A stretch of 64,000 nucleotides of DNA, from NCBI RefSeq assembly GCF_016801775.1, contig NZ_CP069004.1, forward strand, positions 248,001 to 312,000, given 5' to 3'. The stretch is from Sulfitobacter mediterraneus (GTDB lineage: Bacteria; Pseudomonadota; Alphaproteobacteria; Rhodobacterales; Rhodobacteraceae). Below, piece by piece: positions 36,222 through 46,030 of the stretch. The notes beneath the pieces were generated by a model, which saw only the letters and a list, made by a program, of their open reading frames with translations, did not search any database and was not told the DNA's origin. The first letter of the stretch is position 1, and each line of letters begins with the position of its first letter. Both the position numbers and the translations under genes were made by a program.

Positions 36222-36632
36222 ATGCAAACCCGGTTCTCCATTTCGACCCATGGTCAGGGTCTTTACGAATTTACGCCGCAAGTTTCCTCGTGGCTGAAGG
36301 GGCAGGGCGATGGCCTGCTGACATTGTTCGTGCAGCACACCTCTGCCTCGCTTTTGATACAGGAAAACGCCGATCCAGATGTGCAGCGTGATCTCTTGGC
36401 CTATTTTGCCCGGCTTGTGCCGCCGTCGGATGATCCAGCCATGCGCTATCTGCGGCATACGATGGAGGGACCGGACGACATGCCCGCCCACATCAAGGCC
36501 GCGATGATGCCGGTATCGTTGAACATTCCGGTCACCGCAGGGCGCATGGCCCTTGGCACGTGGCAGGGCATTTATCTTTTTGAGCACCGCACGGCCCCGC
36601 ACAGCCGCCAGATCGCAGCGCATTTTGCCTGA
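36222..36632 (+). CDS. YjbQ/UPF0047 family protein
   Basis: 136 residues, the usual length. Motifs of the family are present: FVQHTSASLLIQENADPDV, HTMEGPDDMPAHIKA and the C-terminal LGTWQGIYLFEHR. Members have been reported to have low thiamine-phosphate synthase activity, but physiological role is unclear. ATG 36222 is chosen because MQTRFSIST is the family N-terminus; upstream Met codons (for example at 36156) would overlap the previous gene. Confidence 0.9.
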   Translation: MQTRFSISTHGQGLYEFTPQVSSWLKGQGDGLLTLFVQHTSASLLIQENADPDVQRDLLAYFARLVPPSDDPAMRYLRHTMEGPDDMPAHIKAAMMPVSLNIPVTAGRMALGTWQGIYLFEHRTAPHSRQIAAHFA

Positions 36633-36784
36633 GGTTGGCGAAAGCCGCAGTTTAGTCGCATCATGGCCCCAGATGTAGTGGTCAAATTGCCCCCTACCCA
36701 AAACCTCGTGAACCCCCTATAAGTTTAGACAAGAGGGCGGGTTGCGCCCCTATAGAGGCGGAATGACAAAGAGGGGGACGGCCC

Positions 36785-37255
36785 ATGCGCTGCCCGTTTT
36801 GCGGAAATATCGACACCCAAGTGAAAGACAGCCGTCCGGCAGAAGATCACGTTTCAATCCGAAGACGCCGGTTCTGCCCAGCCTGCGGCGGGCGATTTAC
36901 CACCTACGAACGGGTCCAGCTGCGCGATCTGGTGGTGATCAAAACCAGCGGCAAACGCGAAGACTTTGACCGCGACAAGCTGGAACGCTCCATCCGCATC
37001 TCCATGCAGAAACGTCCGATTGACCCCGAACGGATTGATCAAATGATCAGCGGCATCGTGCGGCGCCTCGAAAGCATGGGCGAAACCGACATAGGCTCCA
37101 AACAGATCGGCGAGATCGTGATGGAGGCTCTGGCCCGGATCGACACCGTTGCCTACGTGAGATTTGCAAGCGTTTACAAGAATTTCCAGGCGGCAGACGA
37201 TTTCGACAAATTTGTTCAGGAATTGCGGCCAGATCACCCTGTAGAAGAAGAGTGA
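36785..37255 (+). CDS. nrdR: NrdR, ribonucleotide reductase repressor
   Basis: 156 residues. Zinc ribbon with C3, C6, C31 and C34 (CPFCG, CPACGG), then an ATP-cone domain ([17 protein letters not shown]). It represses nrd genes in response to dATP/ATP. The strong starting motif MRCPFCGN fixes the ATG. Its stop overlaps the GTG start of ribD by GTGA, the nrdR-rib arrangement common in alphaproteobacteria. Confidence 0.97.
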   Translation: MRCPFCGNIDTQVKDSRPAEDHVSIRRRRFCPACGGRFTTYERVQLRDLVVIKTSGKREDFDRDKLERSIRISMQKRPIDPERIDQMISGIVRRLESMGETDIGSKQIGEIVMEALARIDTVAYVRFASVYKNFQAADDFDKFVQELRPDHPVEEE

Positions 37256-38340
37256 GCGACCAAAGATACATGGCGCTGGCGCTGTCCCTCGGGCGGCGCG
37301 GGCAGGGGCGTGTCTGGCCCAATCCGGCGGTCGGCTGTGTGATCGTGTCGCAAAACCGGATCGTCGGGCGGGGCTGGACCCAACCGGGCGGGCGGCCCCA
37401 TGGCGAGGTTGAAGCGTTGGCGCAAGCGGGCGCTGCAGCGCGCGGTGCGACGGCCTTCGTCACGCTTGAGCCTTGTTCCCATCACGGACAAACCCCGCCC
37501 TGCGCACAGGCCCTGATCGACGCGGGCGTGGCGCGTGTCGTCGTGGCCACCACCGACAGCGACGCGCGGGTAAATGGGCAGGGTCTACAAATGCTGCGTG
37601 ATGCAGGCATCGAGGTAACCCTAGGAGTGGGCGAGGCCGAGGCCCGCCGTGATCATGCCGGGTTCTTCCGGCGTGTTGAATTGGGGCGGCCGCTGCTGAC
37701 CCTCAAACTGGCCAGTTCCTTTGATGGCCGCATTGCCACCGGCACGGGGGAAAGCCAATGGATCACCGCCCCGCAAGCGCGGCGCGTGGTACATGCCATG
37801 CGCAGCCGCCATGATGCGGTAATGGTGGGCGGCGGCACCGCGCGGGCGGATGATCCCAGTCTGACAGTGCGAGATTTGGGTGTGGATCACCAACCCGCCC
37901 GCGTGGTGGTATCCCGCCGCCTGGATATCCCATTGATGGGGCAACTGGCCCGCACGGCGGCTGAGATCCCGGTGATTTTGTGCCATGGCAAAGACGCCGA
38001 TCCGATGCTGGTGCAAACATGGCGCGATCTGGGTGCGGTTTTGCTGCCTTGCGCGGCACGGGGCGGACAGCTTGATCCGGCGGATATCATGCAACAACTT
38101 GGCGCCCATGGGCTGACCCGCGTATTCTGTGAGGGTGGCAGCGCCTTGGCGGCGTCTTTGCTGGAAGCCGATCTTGTGGATGAATTGGTCGGCTTCACCG
38201 CCGGTCTGGTGATCGGGGCCGAGGGTTTGCCGGGGGTTGGCGCGATGGGGCTGGAGACCCTGCGCAACGCGCCCCGTTTTGATCTGCGCCAAACACTGGC
38301 TTGCGGTCCGGATATCCTGCACGTCTGGACACGGCCCTAG
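37252..38340 (+). CDS. ribD: RibD, bifunctional pyrimidine deaminase/reductase
   Basis: 362 residues. N-terminal cytidine-deaminase-like domain ([19 protein letters not shown]: zinc ligands), C-terminal reductase domain ([18 protein letters not shown]...[20 protein letters not shown]). Catalyses steps two and three of riboflavin synthesis from GTP. GTG start coupled to nrdR. The next rib gene (ribE) lies 4.7 kb away, past the leftward capsule block. Confidence 0.96.
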   Translation: MSDQRYMALALSLGRRGQGRVWPNPAVGCVIVSQNRIVGRGWTQPGGRPHGEVEALAQAGAAARGATAFVTLEPCSHHGQTPPCAQALIDAGVARVVVATTDSDARVNGQGLQMLRDAGIEVTLGVGEAEARRDHAGFFRRVELGRPLLTLKLASSFDGRIATGTGESQWITAPQARRVVHAMRSRHDAVMVGGGTARADDPSLTVRDLGVDHQPARVVVSRRLDIPLMGQLARTAAEIPVILCHGKDADPMLVQTWRDLGAVLLPCAARGGQLDPADIMQQLGAHGLTRVFCEGGSALAASLLEADLVDELVGFTAGLVIGAEGLPGVGAMGLETLRNAPRFDLRQTLACGPDILHVWTRP

Positions 38341-38345
38341 ACCGC

Positions 38346-40382
38346 TCAACGGCCCCGCCAAAGATGGGCGCGGCTGGCCATAAGTCCCTGTAATTTTGAC
38401 AAAATCCGAAGGCCCAATCCCGGCGCGGACACCTCGCCCGCAATCAGGCGGTCGACGATCACCTCCACGGGGCAGGGCAAGCCGGTTTGCGGATCGAAAT
38501 AACGCGGATAATCAATCAGGGCTGCATGGACCAACCCTTCAAGCGGCACGTCAATCCGCCGCCGTGGTGGCACATCGCCGCGATCTTCGCTAAGCCCCCA
38601 TCCGGCGTAAAACGGCGCGCCAAAGGTCACGACAGGCACCCCGCGCAGCAACGCCTCGAACCCCAAGAGCGAAGTCATGGTCCAAACCCCATCCACTTGG
38701 CCCAGCAAACCCGCCGGATCAATGCCTGCTGCGATGTGATCGGCAAGACCGGTGGCATCAATCACACCATCGCGCAGACCCGCTTCCACATCTGGATGCG
38801 GTTTGTAGATGAGGTAGGCATCGGGGTTGGCCGCACGGGCGGCTTGCAATAGCGCAAGATTGTCCGAGATGTCCTGCGTGCCCAGACGGACAGAGGCATC
38901 ATCGGCCACCTGGCCGGGCACCAGAATGCGCTTTTGCTCGAGACCATCGCCCAAATCACTTGCCGCACCTGTATTGTATTTGCTCAGCCCGGCTGAGGTC
39001 AGCGCGGTGATCAAGGCGCGGGCGCGAGCTGTCTGATCGGGCCGCATCTGTGCCCGCGTTTCGATCCAATGTTCCAAACGACTGGGGCGGGAGGGATCGT
39101 AGTAAATGCCCAGATCGTCACAAACCAACGACAGCGGCGGCACCAGCGCGGCGCCCAATCCCTTGGACCGCAAAAAGCCGTCTTCGACCCGTATGGCATC
39201 CTCATGGCCGACCTGTGCCTGACCAGACCAAACCATCCAGGGACGTCCCGTATTGCGCGCATTGGCCGGATCATCTTGGAATATCAGCGGTTTGAACTGT
39301 CCGAACATCTTGTTCAGCGGACGACGTTTCCACATCCGCATACCTGAGGCCACCCAGCCGCGATGATCTTCGCGCCACGCACGGGCCTGCGCGGCCTGCG
39401 CCTCGATGGCGGTTTCCAGCTCGCAAAGCTGATCACGGTGCGGATCATACCACTTTGGGTAAAGGATCATCGCCGCCGCAAACAACTGGGCCCGCGTCAG
39501 GCTGCGCTGGCGGCGCTGCACCGGAAATTCATCCGTGGTCAGGCCCCATCCGGCATAGAACGGCTTGCCAAACACGCGCGGTTTGTGGCCCGCAAAAATT
39601 GCCTCAAAGCCAAGCTGTGAGGACACGGTGTAGACCCCCACAGCCCCTTCAAACAGTGCCCAGGGGCTGACCGGATCAGTAAGCAGAGAGATCTTGTTAT
39701 TGATGTCTTTCTCGGTGAAATACCCCACGCGATGGCCCTGCGCAGTTTCGGGGTGCGTTTTGATAATGACCCTGGCGCCGGGGTGTTCCTCTTGTGCAAA
39801 CACCAGCATCTCAAGGAACCGGCCGCGGTGGGCCTCAGAGGCGGTGACAGAGGCATCGCCCTGTGTCTGGTCAATCACCAGCACATAGCCGGGCGGCGGG
39901 GCCGGGGCACCCGGATCAAACCCGCTGTATTTGGTCAGTTGCGCCTCGGCCATCCGTGCCATCGCACCACGTGCGCGGTTCAAAAGCGCGGTGTCATCCA
40001 GTGGGTGTTCGGCCAGCAGCATCTCAAGGTCTGATGGCTGTGCGGGATCAAAATGTACGCCGCGATGGTCCACCAACAGGCCCAAGGGCGGCTCGCCCGC
40101 GCGCCCTGGATGCAAGGATCTGATCCATGCATCCTCAACCCGCACAATTGGGGCCTCATGTTTGGCGGCAACAGCAAGTCCGCGATGCGCGGTGGGCGAA
40201 TTGCCCCAAACCGCAACGGCATCGCCTTCCTTTGGCAGTCCCAGATGCAGGGAATAGCCCGAAAGCTGCAGAATGCGGCGGACGCGCCTTTGGGTCAGGA
40301 ACCCGCCATTATAGACAAAAAGCCGCCGGTCCCTGTCAGGTCCGGCGGCCGGTGTGTCATATATTTCAGGCCCGAGAGCCAT
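38346..40382 (-). CDS. kpsC: KpsC-type capsule Kdo transferase
   Basis: 678 residues with two similar halves, each ending in a WSMTS-like helix-loop (ALFEGAVGVYTVSSQLGFEA and VDGVWTMTSLLGFEA, then GVPVVTFGAPFYAGWGL). This duplicated architecture is KpsC/LipA, which adds the beta-Kdo linker to the lipid end of group 2 capsules. It starts at 40382 and follows the Wza-like gene by 9 bp. It ends 5 bp from the stop of convergent ribD. Confidence 0.88.
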   Translation of the reverse strand: MALGPEIYDTPAAGPDRDRRLFVYNGGFLTQRRVRRILQLSGYSLHLGLPKEGDAVAVWGNSPTAHRGLAVAAKHEAPIVRVEDAWIRSLHPGRAGEPPLGLLVDHRGVHFDPAQPSDLEMLLAEHPLDDTALLNRARGAMARMAEAQLTKYSGFDPGAPAPPPGYVLVIDQTQGDASVTASEAHRGRFLEMLVFAQEEHPGARVIIKTHPETAQGHRVGYFTEKDINNKISLLTDPVSPWALFEGAVGVYTVSSQLGFEAIFAGHKPRVFGKPFYAGWGLTTDEFPVQRRQRSLTRAQLFAAAMILYPKWYDPHRDQLCELETAIEAQAAQARAWREDHRGWVASGMRMWKRRPLNKMFGQFKPLIFQDDPANARNTGRPWMVWSGQAQVGHEDAIRVEDGFLRSKGLGAALVPPLSLVCDDLGIYYDPSRPSRLEHWIETRAQMRPDQTARARALITALTSAGLSKYNTGAASDLGDGLEQKRILVPGQVADDASVRLGTQDISDNLALLQAARAANPDAYLIYKPHPDVEAGLRDGVIDATGLADHIAAGIDPAGLLGQVDGVWTMTSLLGFEALLRGVPVVTFGAPFYAGWGLSEDRGDVPPRRRIDVPLEGLVHAALIDYPRYFDPQTGLPCPVEVIVDRLIAGEVSAPGLGLRILSKLQGLMASRAHLWRGR

Positions 40383-40391
40383 GATCAGGGG

Positions 40392-41525
40392 TTATTCGCC
40401 AGTGAGCGATGTCAGGCTGGCCGCAGATCCGGCTGTGCCTGTGATGGCCGAGATGACCTTGCTCCACTGCGTGAACGGTGCCTCTGTCACATAAAGTGTA
40501 TCGCCGTCCCGCACCACAAAATCGCGGGCCATGAACATGCCGTTGGGTTTGGTCAGGTCCAGAACATAGACCATCCGCTGTGCGCCCTGAAAATCGTTGC
40601 GACCCAGCACTTGCCCGGCAATCTCTGCCGGTTCGTTGCGGAAAATGAACACGCCGGTCGGATCCGCCGAAGACGCGCTCAGCCCGCCAACCTGTGCGAT
40701 ACCTTCAAGCGCGGACAGATTTTGCGACTCAAAGGGCACCTGCGCCTGGCTGCCGGTGGCGCCCAATGCGGTGAAGGACCGTGTGTCTTCTTCGACAAGG
40801 ATGCGATCTCCGGCACGCAATGCGATGTCCAGTTCGGGATGATCGTACAGATCCTGCAACCAGATTTTGCCGCGCATCTTGCCGCGGATCACCGTAATCT
40901 GGGCAATCTCGGGTTCGATCGAAACACCGCCCGCACGGGCCATCATGGTGCCCAAGGTGCGCGTCGGCCGTTCAATCGCATAAACGCCCTGCGCCCCGAC
41001 CGCCCCGATCAGCGAAACGGTTGAACCATCTCCGGCGGCGCGGCGCACTTCGACCTGTGGGTCAGGGGTCTGTTCGCCCAGTTTGGTGGTGATGATACGG
41101 CGGATGGCGTCAGGGGTATTGCCCGCCGCCTTGATCCGGCCTGCATAGGGGATAAAGATAAAGCCCGCGCCATCAACCTGCACTTCTTCGAGCAGGGTCG
41201 CGGGGGAGCCTTCGACGCCCAGAAGCGGATCGTCAACGTTTTCATAGACCGTGATGCCCAGAACGTCGCCAGGACGGATCGTGTCAGACCCAAGCGGAGC
41301 TGCGCGTTTGAACTCTTCAGAGAAGCCCAAGGCCGGGGTCAGGGCCGTGGCGCGGGTCACGCGGTCATTGACGGAGACGACAAAGGCGTCGCCTTCCTTT
41401 TGCACGGATCCTGCGAAAATCTGGCGTTTGTTGGGGCCGACCTGCGGCAAACCACAAGACGAAACAACGGCCAACGCCGCGATTGCTGCGATGGGGTGCG
41501 CCCACCGGAAAGATACGGATTTCAC
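40392..41525 (-). CDS. Polysaccharide export lipoprotein, Wza/KpsD-like
   Basis: 377 residues. Lipoprotein signal with VVSSC (Cys24), then a polysaccharide-export (PES) domain (RPGDVLGITVYENVDD) and SLBB-like segments (VSLIGAVGAQGVYAIERPTRTLGTMMARAGG). It should form an outer-membrane pore for the capsule whose linker is made by KpsC/KpsS. GTG start at 41525. It lies between kpsS (117 bp upstream) and kpsC (9 bp downstream). Confidence 0.88.
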   Translation of the reverse strand: MKSVSFRWAHPIAAIAALAVVSSCGLPQVGPNKRQIFAGSVQKEGDAFVVSVNDRVTRATALTPALGFSEEFKRAAPLGSDTIRPGDVLGITVYENVDDPLLGVEGSPATLLEEVQVDGAGFIFIPYAGRIKAAGNTPDAIRRIITTKLGEQTPDPQVEVRRAAGDGSTVSLIGAVGAQGVYAIERPTRTLGTMMARAGGVSIEPEIAQITVIRGKMRGKIWLQDLYDHPELDIALRAGDRILVEEDTRSFTALGATGSQAQVPFESQNLSALEGIAQVGGLSASSADPTGVFIFRNEPAEIAGQVLGRNDFQGAQRMVYVLDLTKPNGMFMARDFVVRDGDTLYVTEAPFTQWSKVISAITGTAGSAASLTSLTGE

Positions 41526-41641
41526 TGCCCGGTCTCCTCGACCTATTCACTTCTGCCTCAGTATTCGCCGGTTTTTTCGGCGTAATTGCGGCCAAGCTAC
41601 CGCAGTTGTCTGTAAAAATCTAGCGTGCAGAGGTGCTTGGC

Positions 41642-42934
41642 TCAGGTGACGATGCGCAACTGTTGCCTTGGGGCCGCGGTACCCTGATCAAAGGCCTGAT
41701 AGGGATCCTCGCCAGCAAGCATCATATCCACCACCAGACGCAGCAATTGCCGCCGCCCCTTGGAGGAATAATAACCCCCCGGAATTTGTGAGGTTTCAAG
41801 AAGATAGCGGCGGTAATCTTTGTAGGCGCGGCTATCGGGACGGCTTGGCCCCTTGAAAAACTCTGGCAGGGATTGATCTGAGACAAACTCGGGCTTGGCA
41901 TAGACCGCATCGCCAAACACCTTCAGCGGAATGCCGCGCCAAAGAGCCTGCTGTCCGGCGGTCGAGTTGACCGTGACAGCGGTGCGGGCATCGTCCAAAA
42001 GTCGGGCCAGCTTACCACCGCGGACAAAATGCACCCGGTCTGCGACACCGGCTGTCCGGGCCAGACGTTTGATATCGCGGCGTACGGGCACGCGGCCGTC
42101 CTCAAGCGGATGCGCCTTGAACACCAGATGATGATGGGTCGGCGCCCCCTTGGCAAATCCGTCGATTACCAGCGCCAGAAACTCCGTCATCGTGCCGAAG
42201 GGCGAATGCATCTGGAATGAGCTGTCATGTTCCAGTTGCAGCAGGGCCAGATGATAGGGAAAGCCGCCGTTTCTCACCCGCCAGGTGGCCAGGAACCGCT
42301 GTAACCAGATCACCGGCATCAAGAGCAACCGTTTGAGATAGAGTTGGAATTCCTTCGATACGGGCAAACTGCGATGGGGGCGGAAATGCCGGTACTTGCG
42401 GTTCGCGAACATAACGAACCAGTGATAGGCGGCCCCGTAAAAGATGTGTTGGCGCATGTCGCCCCAATGGCCGGGGGGCAGGGGCGCTTCCATGTCGGAT
42501 TGGGCCATGACGCTGCGCATCTGGTCGATGCTCATCCCCATCAGATGCGAATTGCCGTTGCTGCCGCCCCGTTCGTAAGTGACCCAATAGGGCCGCATAT
42601 AGCCTTCCTCAAAGACATGCACCGCAATGCCTGCCGCCTTGGCCGCCGCAACAGCGCAGGCATGGATCGGGCGCGTGTCGCCATATAGCACGATGTCGGT
42701 CACAGATTTTTCGACCATCAGATCGGACAGGAAAGGCTCCCAATCGTCACTGGGCGCGGAAAACGGGATATAGCTGGCCTTGTCGCGCCAAAACGCCTGA
42801 TCCCCCGCATTGAATCCGACCCGCCAGACCTCAGCGCCCGCAAGGCGCAGCATCCGGCCAAGCCTGTCAAAGAACGGCCCGTGTGGCCCTTGCAGGAACA
42901 AAAAGACCCGGTTTTGGCAATCTTCAGAGGACAT
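41642..42934 (-). CDS. kpsS: KpsS-type capsule Kdo transferase
   Basis: 430 residues. One KpsS-type domain: FLQGPHGPFFDRL near the N-terminus, VFEEGYMRPYWVTYE, and VNSTAGQQALWRGIPLKVFGDAVYA, similar to the KpsC halves. KpsS puts the first Kdo on the lipid acceptor. It heads the leftward kpsS-exporter-kpsC block. ABC-exporter genes kpsM/T/E are not in this window. Divergent from ribE with 137 bp between. Confidence 0.86.
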   Translation of the reverse strand: MSSEDCQNRVFLFLQGPHGPFFDRLGRMLRLAGAEVWRVGFNAGDQAFWRDKASYIPFSAPSDDWEPFLSDLMVEKSVTDIVLYGDTRPIHACAVAAAKAAGIAVHVFEEGYMRPYWVTYERGGSNGNSHLMGMSIDQMRSVMAQSDMEAPLPPGHWGDMRQHIFYGAAYHWFVMFANRKYRHFRPHRSLPVSKEFQLYLKRLLLMPVIWLQRFLATWRVRNGGFPYHLALLQLEHDSSFQMHSPFGTMTEFLALVIDGFAKGAPTHHHLVFKAHPLEDGRVPVRRDIKRLARTAGVADRVHFVRGGKLARLLDDARTAVTVNSTAGQQALWRGIPLKVFGDAVYAKPEFVSDQSLPEFFKGPSRPDSRAYKDYRRYLLETSQIPGGYYSSKGRRQLLRLVVDMMLAGEDPYQAFDQGTAAPRQQLRIVT

Positions 42935-43071
42935 TCTGCCCTTTCATCTTTGCATGCCATATTTTTAATCAGGATATGGCCCCTGTCGCAACAACACTGT
43001 GCTTTCACTTGCCTGTACCACAGGTGAAGGTTACGGAAAGTTAACGACGATTGCGAAAAAGAGGAAAACCC

Positions 43072-43665
43072 ATGTTCACCGGGATTATCACCGACGTAGG
43101 CGAGGTTATCGCGCTGGAGCAGGAAGGCGATCTGCGGGCGCGGATCAAAACCGGCTATGACACCTCCGGCATTGATATGGGCGCCTCTATCGCCAGCGAC
43201 GGGGTTTGCCTGACGGTCGTGGATCTTGGGCCAGATTGGTATGAGGTTCAGATCAGTGCGGAAACGGTCGAGAAAACCAACATTGGCGGCAATGGCTGGC
43301 ACAAGGGCAAACGGCTGAACCTTGAGCGGGCCTTGAAAGTCGGCGACGAGTTGGGCGGGCATATCGTGTCGGGCCATGTGGACGGGGTGGCCGAGATTGT
43401 CGCGATGCAGGACGAGGGCGACAGCACCCGTGTGACCCTGCGTGCGCCTGCCGATCTGGCCCGGTTCATCGCGCCCAAAGGGTCTGTTGCGTTGAACGGC
43501 ACGTCCCTGACCGTAAATGAGGTGGACGGTTGCGATTTTGGCATCAACTTCATCCCCCACACCAAGGACGTCACCACATGGGGCGATGTCAAAGTGGGCG
43601 ATCAGATCAATCTTGAGATCGATACGCTGGCCCGCTATGTCGCGCGGCTGGCAGAAATGTCGTGA
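43072..43665 (+). CDS. ribE: Riboflavin synthase
   Basis: 197 residues. Two repeated lumazine-binding domains: MFTGIITDVGEV, SLTVNEVDG and CLTVVD. Converts 6,7-dimethyl-8-ribityllumazine to riboflavin. The start is ATG at 43072 with AGAGGAAA; a frame from 43051 adds MRKRGKP and is unlikely because MFTGI is the invariant beginning. Next gene starts by GTGA overlap. Confidence 0.97.
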   Translation: MFTGIITDVGEVIALEQEGDLRARIKTGYDTSGIDMGASIASDGVCLTVVDLGPDWYEVQISAETVEKTNIGGNGWHKGKRLNLERALKVGDELGGHIVSGHVDGVAEIVAMQDEGDSTRVTLRAPADLARFIAPKGSVALNGTSLTVNEVDGCDFGINFIPHTKDVTTWGDVKVGDQINLEIDTLARYVARLAEMS

Positions 43666-44237
43666 CACCGGGTATCGGGCATAATCAGGGGCCAAGCATG
43701 GAGCGCGGCCAGAGGTTCCGCGCCTTCCAGTGGAAAAAGGCGCGTGAGGCGGCGATGCCCAAGACCATGCCTTTGATGGTGGTGCGCATGCATGTGCGGC
43801 GCGCCCATGCGCTGGGGCTTGATTATCCGACATATGCCTCAATCCGCAAAGCCAGCGGTCGTGACATTATGGGCTTGTTGTTCTCCTCCAACGCGCTGCG
43901 CGTGGTTAAGGCATCAGAGCCGCAGATGCCCTTGCCACGCAGTGAGGCCGTCTCAGCCATCGAAGGTGCACAGAAACTGGCGCTCGTGCATCGGCCCTTG
44001 CATGCGGGGCAGGTGGCGCAGGCCAATCCGGCACTGGATCATGTGGATGCGGCGCCAAAGTTCACAGACAGCTGGTCAGACATGCGTGATCATCTGGGCA
44101 GGGTGATCACCAGCCGCAGGCTGGTTTCGGATCAGGTGCTGATCATCGGCGACACCACGTTTGAGCGAGATTGGAGCGCCGCCGCCCGCGCCGCCGGATA
44201 TGTCGATGCCGCGCGGTATTTCGGCGCGGGCGCTTGA
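43662..44237 (+). CDS. GIGHNxGP-motif protein in the riboflavin operon
   Basis: 191 residues, function unknown. It opens with MTPGIGHNQGPSMERGQ, the GIGHNxGP motif seen in assorted small alphaproteobacterial proteins whose role is unknown to me. A basic helical stretch follows (MVVRMHVRRAHALGLDYPTYASIRKASGRDIMGLLFSSNALRVVK), which looks DNA- or RNA-binding, then a more divergent C-terminus. GTG start by GTGA overlap with ribE, so it is coupled to riboflavin synthesis. Possibly a regulator. Confidence 0.7.
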   Translation: MTPGIGHNQGPSMERGQRFRAFQWKKAREAAMPKTMPLMVVRMHVRRAHALGLDYPTYASIRKASGRDIMGLLFSSNALRVVKASEPQMPLPRSEAVSAIEGAQKLALVHRPLHAGQVAQANPALDHVDAAPKFTDSWSDMRDHLGRVITSRRLVSDQVLIIGDTTFERDWSAAARAAGYVDAARYFGAGA

Positions 44238-44348
44238 GGGCAAATCCGCTCTATTTTGTTGGGCTTTGACGGCAGTGATGCTGCGGCACCTCTGGCCATC
44301 GCCGGGCGCTTGAGCTATGTGCGGGCGAGAACGGCGATAGGATATGTC

Positions 44349-45473
44349 ATGAATTTTGAAACACCCGGACCGGTCGAAGAAGGGCTGGCAAGCGCCATTG
44401 CCCCGATCGAAGAGATCATCGCAGAGGCCCGCGCAGGCCGGATGTTTATTCTGGTTGATCACGAGGACCGCGAAAACGAGGGCGATCTGGTGATCCCGGC
44501 ACAGTTTGCGAATGCCGATGCAATCAATTTCATGGCCACCCACGGCCGCGGCCTGATCTGTCTTCCGATGACGGCTGCACGGATTGAGACGCTGGAACTG
44601 CCGATGATGGCGGTCAACAATTCCTCCCGCCACGAGACCGCCTTTACCGTCAGCATCGAGGCCCGCGAAGGGGTCAGCACCGGCATTTCCGCTGGCGACC
44701 GTGCCCTGACCGTGGCCACGGCCATCAACGAAGACCTCGGCGCGGCGGACATCGCCACCCCCGGCCATGTCTTTCCCCTGCGGGCCCGTGACGGCGGCGT
44801 GCTGGTCCGTGCGGGTCACACAGAGGCCGCCGTGGACATCAGCCGCCTTGCCGGATTGCACCCCTCCGGCGTGATCTGCGAGATCATGAAGGAAGACGGC
44901 ACCATGGCCCGCCTGCCGGATTTGGTGACCTTTGGCGCAGAGCATGGCCTCAAGATCGGGACGATCAGCGATCTGATCGCCTACCGCCACAAGCATGACA
45001 ACCTGCTGGTAGAACGCGACCGCCGCACAGTAACCTCCGCCTATGGCGGGGAATGGGATATGCGGATTGTCGCGGACGAGATCACCGGCACCGATCACGT
45101 TGTCCTGACCAAAGGTGACATCAGCACCGATGCGCCTGTGCTGGTTCGGACCCATGCGATCAATGCACTCGAAGATATCCTTGGACTGGGGCCCAGCCCT
45201 GCGGACGAGCTGCCCCGCGCCATGCAGATTATCGCGGACGAAGGCCGAGGCGCAGTGATCCTGTTCCGCGATCCATTCCCGCGCCTGCGTCTGGACGACG
45301 ACGAAGAAGACGCGCCGCGCACCGTCAAACGCACTGGCCTTGGCGCGCAGATCCTTTCTTCCATGGGGCTGCATCAGCTGATCCTGCTGACCGACAATCC
45401 CGAAACCCGTTATCTGGGCCTTGATGCCTATAACATCGAAATCGTGGGCACCCGGCCCATCACGGCGGAGTAA
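44349..45473 (+). CDS. ribB: RibBX: DHBP synthase with degenerate GTP cyclohydrolase II domain
   Basis: 374 residues. N-terminal RibB (3,4-dihydroxy-2-butanone-4-phosphate synthase) with DHEDRENEGDL and RAGHTEAAVD. The C-terminal half aligns in length with GTP cyclohydrolase II but lacks the three zinc cysteines (C-x10-C-x-C) and its catalytic surroundings; it reads RTHAINALEDILGLG there. This is the RibBX variant of Proteobacteria. GTP cyclohydrolase II activity must therefore come from another gene. ATG 44349; spacing to the previous gene is 111 bp. Confidence 0.92.
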   Translation: MNFETPGPVEEGLASAIAPIEEIIAEARAGRMFILVDHEDRENEGDLVIPAQFANADAINFMATHGRGLICLPMTAARIETLELPMMAVNNSSRHETAFTVSIEAREGVSTGISAGDRALTVATAINEDLGAADIATPGHVFPLRARDGGVLVRAGHTEAAVDISRLAGLHPSGVICEIMKEDGTMARLPDLVTFGAEHGLKIGTISDLIAYRHKHDNLLVERDRRTVTSAYGGEWDMRIVADEITGTDHVVLTKGDISTDAPVLVRTHAINALEDILGLGPSPADELPRAMQIIADEGRGAVILFRDPFPRLRLDDDEEDAPRTVKRTGLGAQILSSMGLHQLILLTDNPETRYLGLDAYNIEIVGTRPITAE

Positions 45474-45478
45474 TTCAC

Positions 45479-46030
45479 ATGGCAGCAACCGAAGATCACA
45501 CCGTTCTGGCGCGTCCCAGCTTTGACAAACCGCTGAAGGTTCTGATCGTTGTCTCACCCTATTACAGCGATATCGCGGGCGGCCTGCTGACCGGTGCCAA
45601 AGCCGAGCTTGAGGCGGCAGGGGCCAGTTACGAGGTGGTCGAAATGCCGGGCGCGCTGGAAATCCCCACCGCCATCGGCATCTCGGACCGGCGCAGCAAC
45701 TTTGACGGCTATGTCGCGCTGGGCTGTGTGATCCGGGGGGAGACCACGCATTATGAAACCGTCTGCAACGACAGCTCTCGGGCGCTGCAATTGCTGGGCC
45801 TTCAGGGGCTGTGCATCGGCAATGGCATCCTGACAGTGGAAAACCGCAGCCAAGCCGAGGTGCGTGCCGATCCGGGCGGGCAAAACAAGGGCGGCGGTGC
45901 GGCGGCAGCGGCCTTGCATCTCATTGCGCTCAGCCGTAAGTGGGGCAGCCAAAGCAAAGGCATCGGTTTTAAACCGCTGGGCGCTGACACGCTTATGGCG
46001 GGCGATACGGACGGAAACACACACGCATGA
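45479..46030 (+). CDS. ribH: 6,7-dimethyl-8-ribityllumazine synthase
   Basis: 183 residues. Icosahedral-type fold with VIRGETTHYETV (His91 catalytic), PGALEIPTA and a GGGAAAAALHLI helix. Condenses the RibB product with 5-amino-6-ribitylamino-uracil. Start ATG five bases after ribB stop. ATGA overlap with nusB. Confidence 0.96.
   Translation: MAATEDHTVLARPSFDKPLKVLIVVSPYYSDIAGGLLTGAKAELEAAGASYEVVEMPGALEIPTAIGISDRRSNFDGYVALGCVIRGETTHYETVCNDSSRALQLLGLQGLCIGNGILTVENRSQAEVRADPGGQNKGGGAAAAALHLIALSRKWGSQSKGIGFKPLGADTLMAGDTDGNTHA

Noticed and set aside
36667..36683. Possible NrdR box upstream of nrdR
   Set aside because: CCCCAGATGTAGTGGTC matches only one half of the consensus, so it was not listed as a feature.
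44076..45557. Antisense open frame opposite ribBX
   Set aside because: Shadow; the sense gene is clear.
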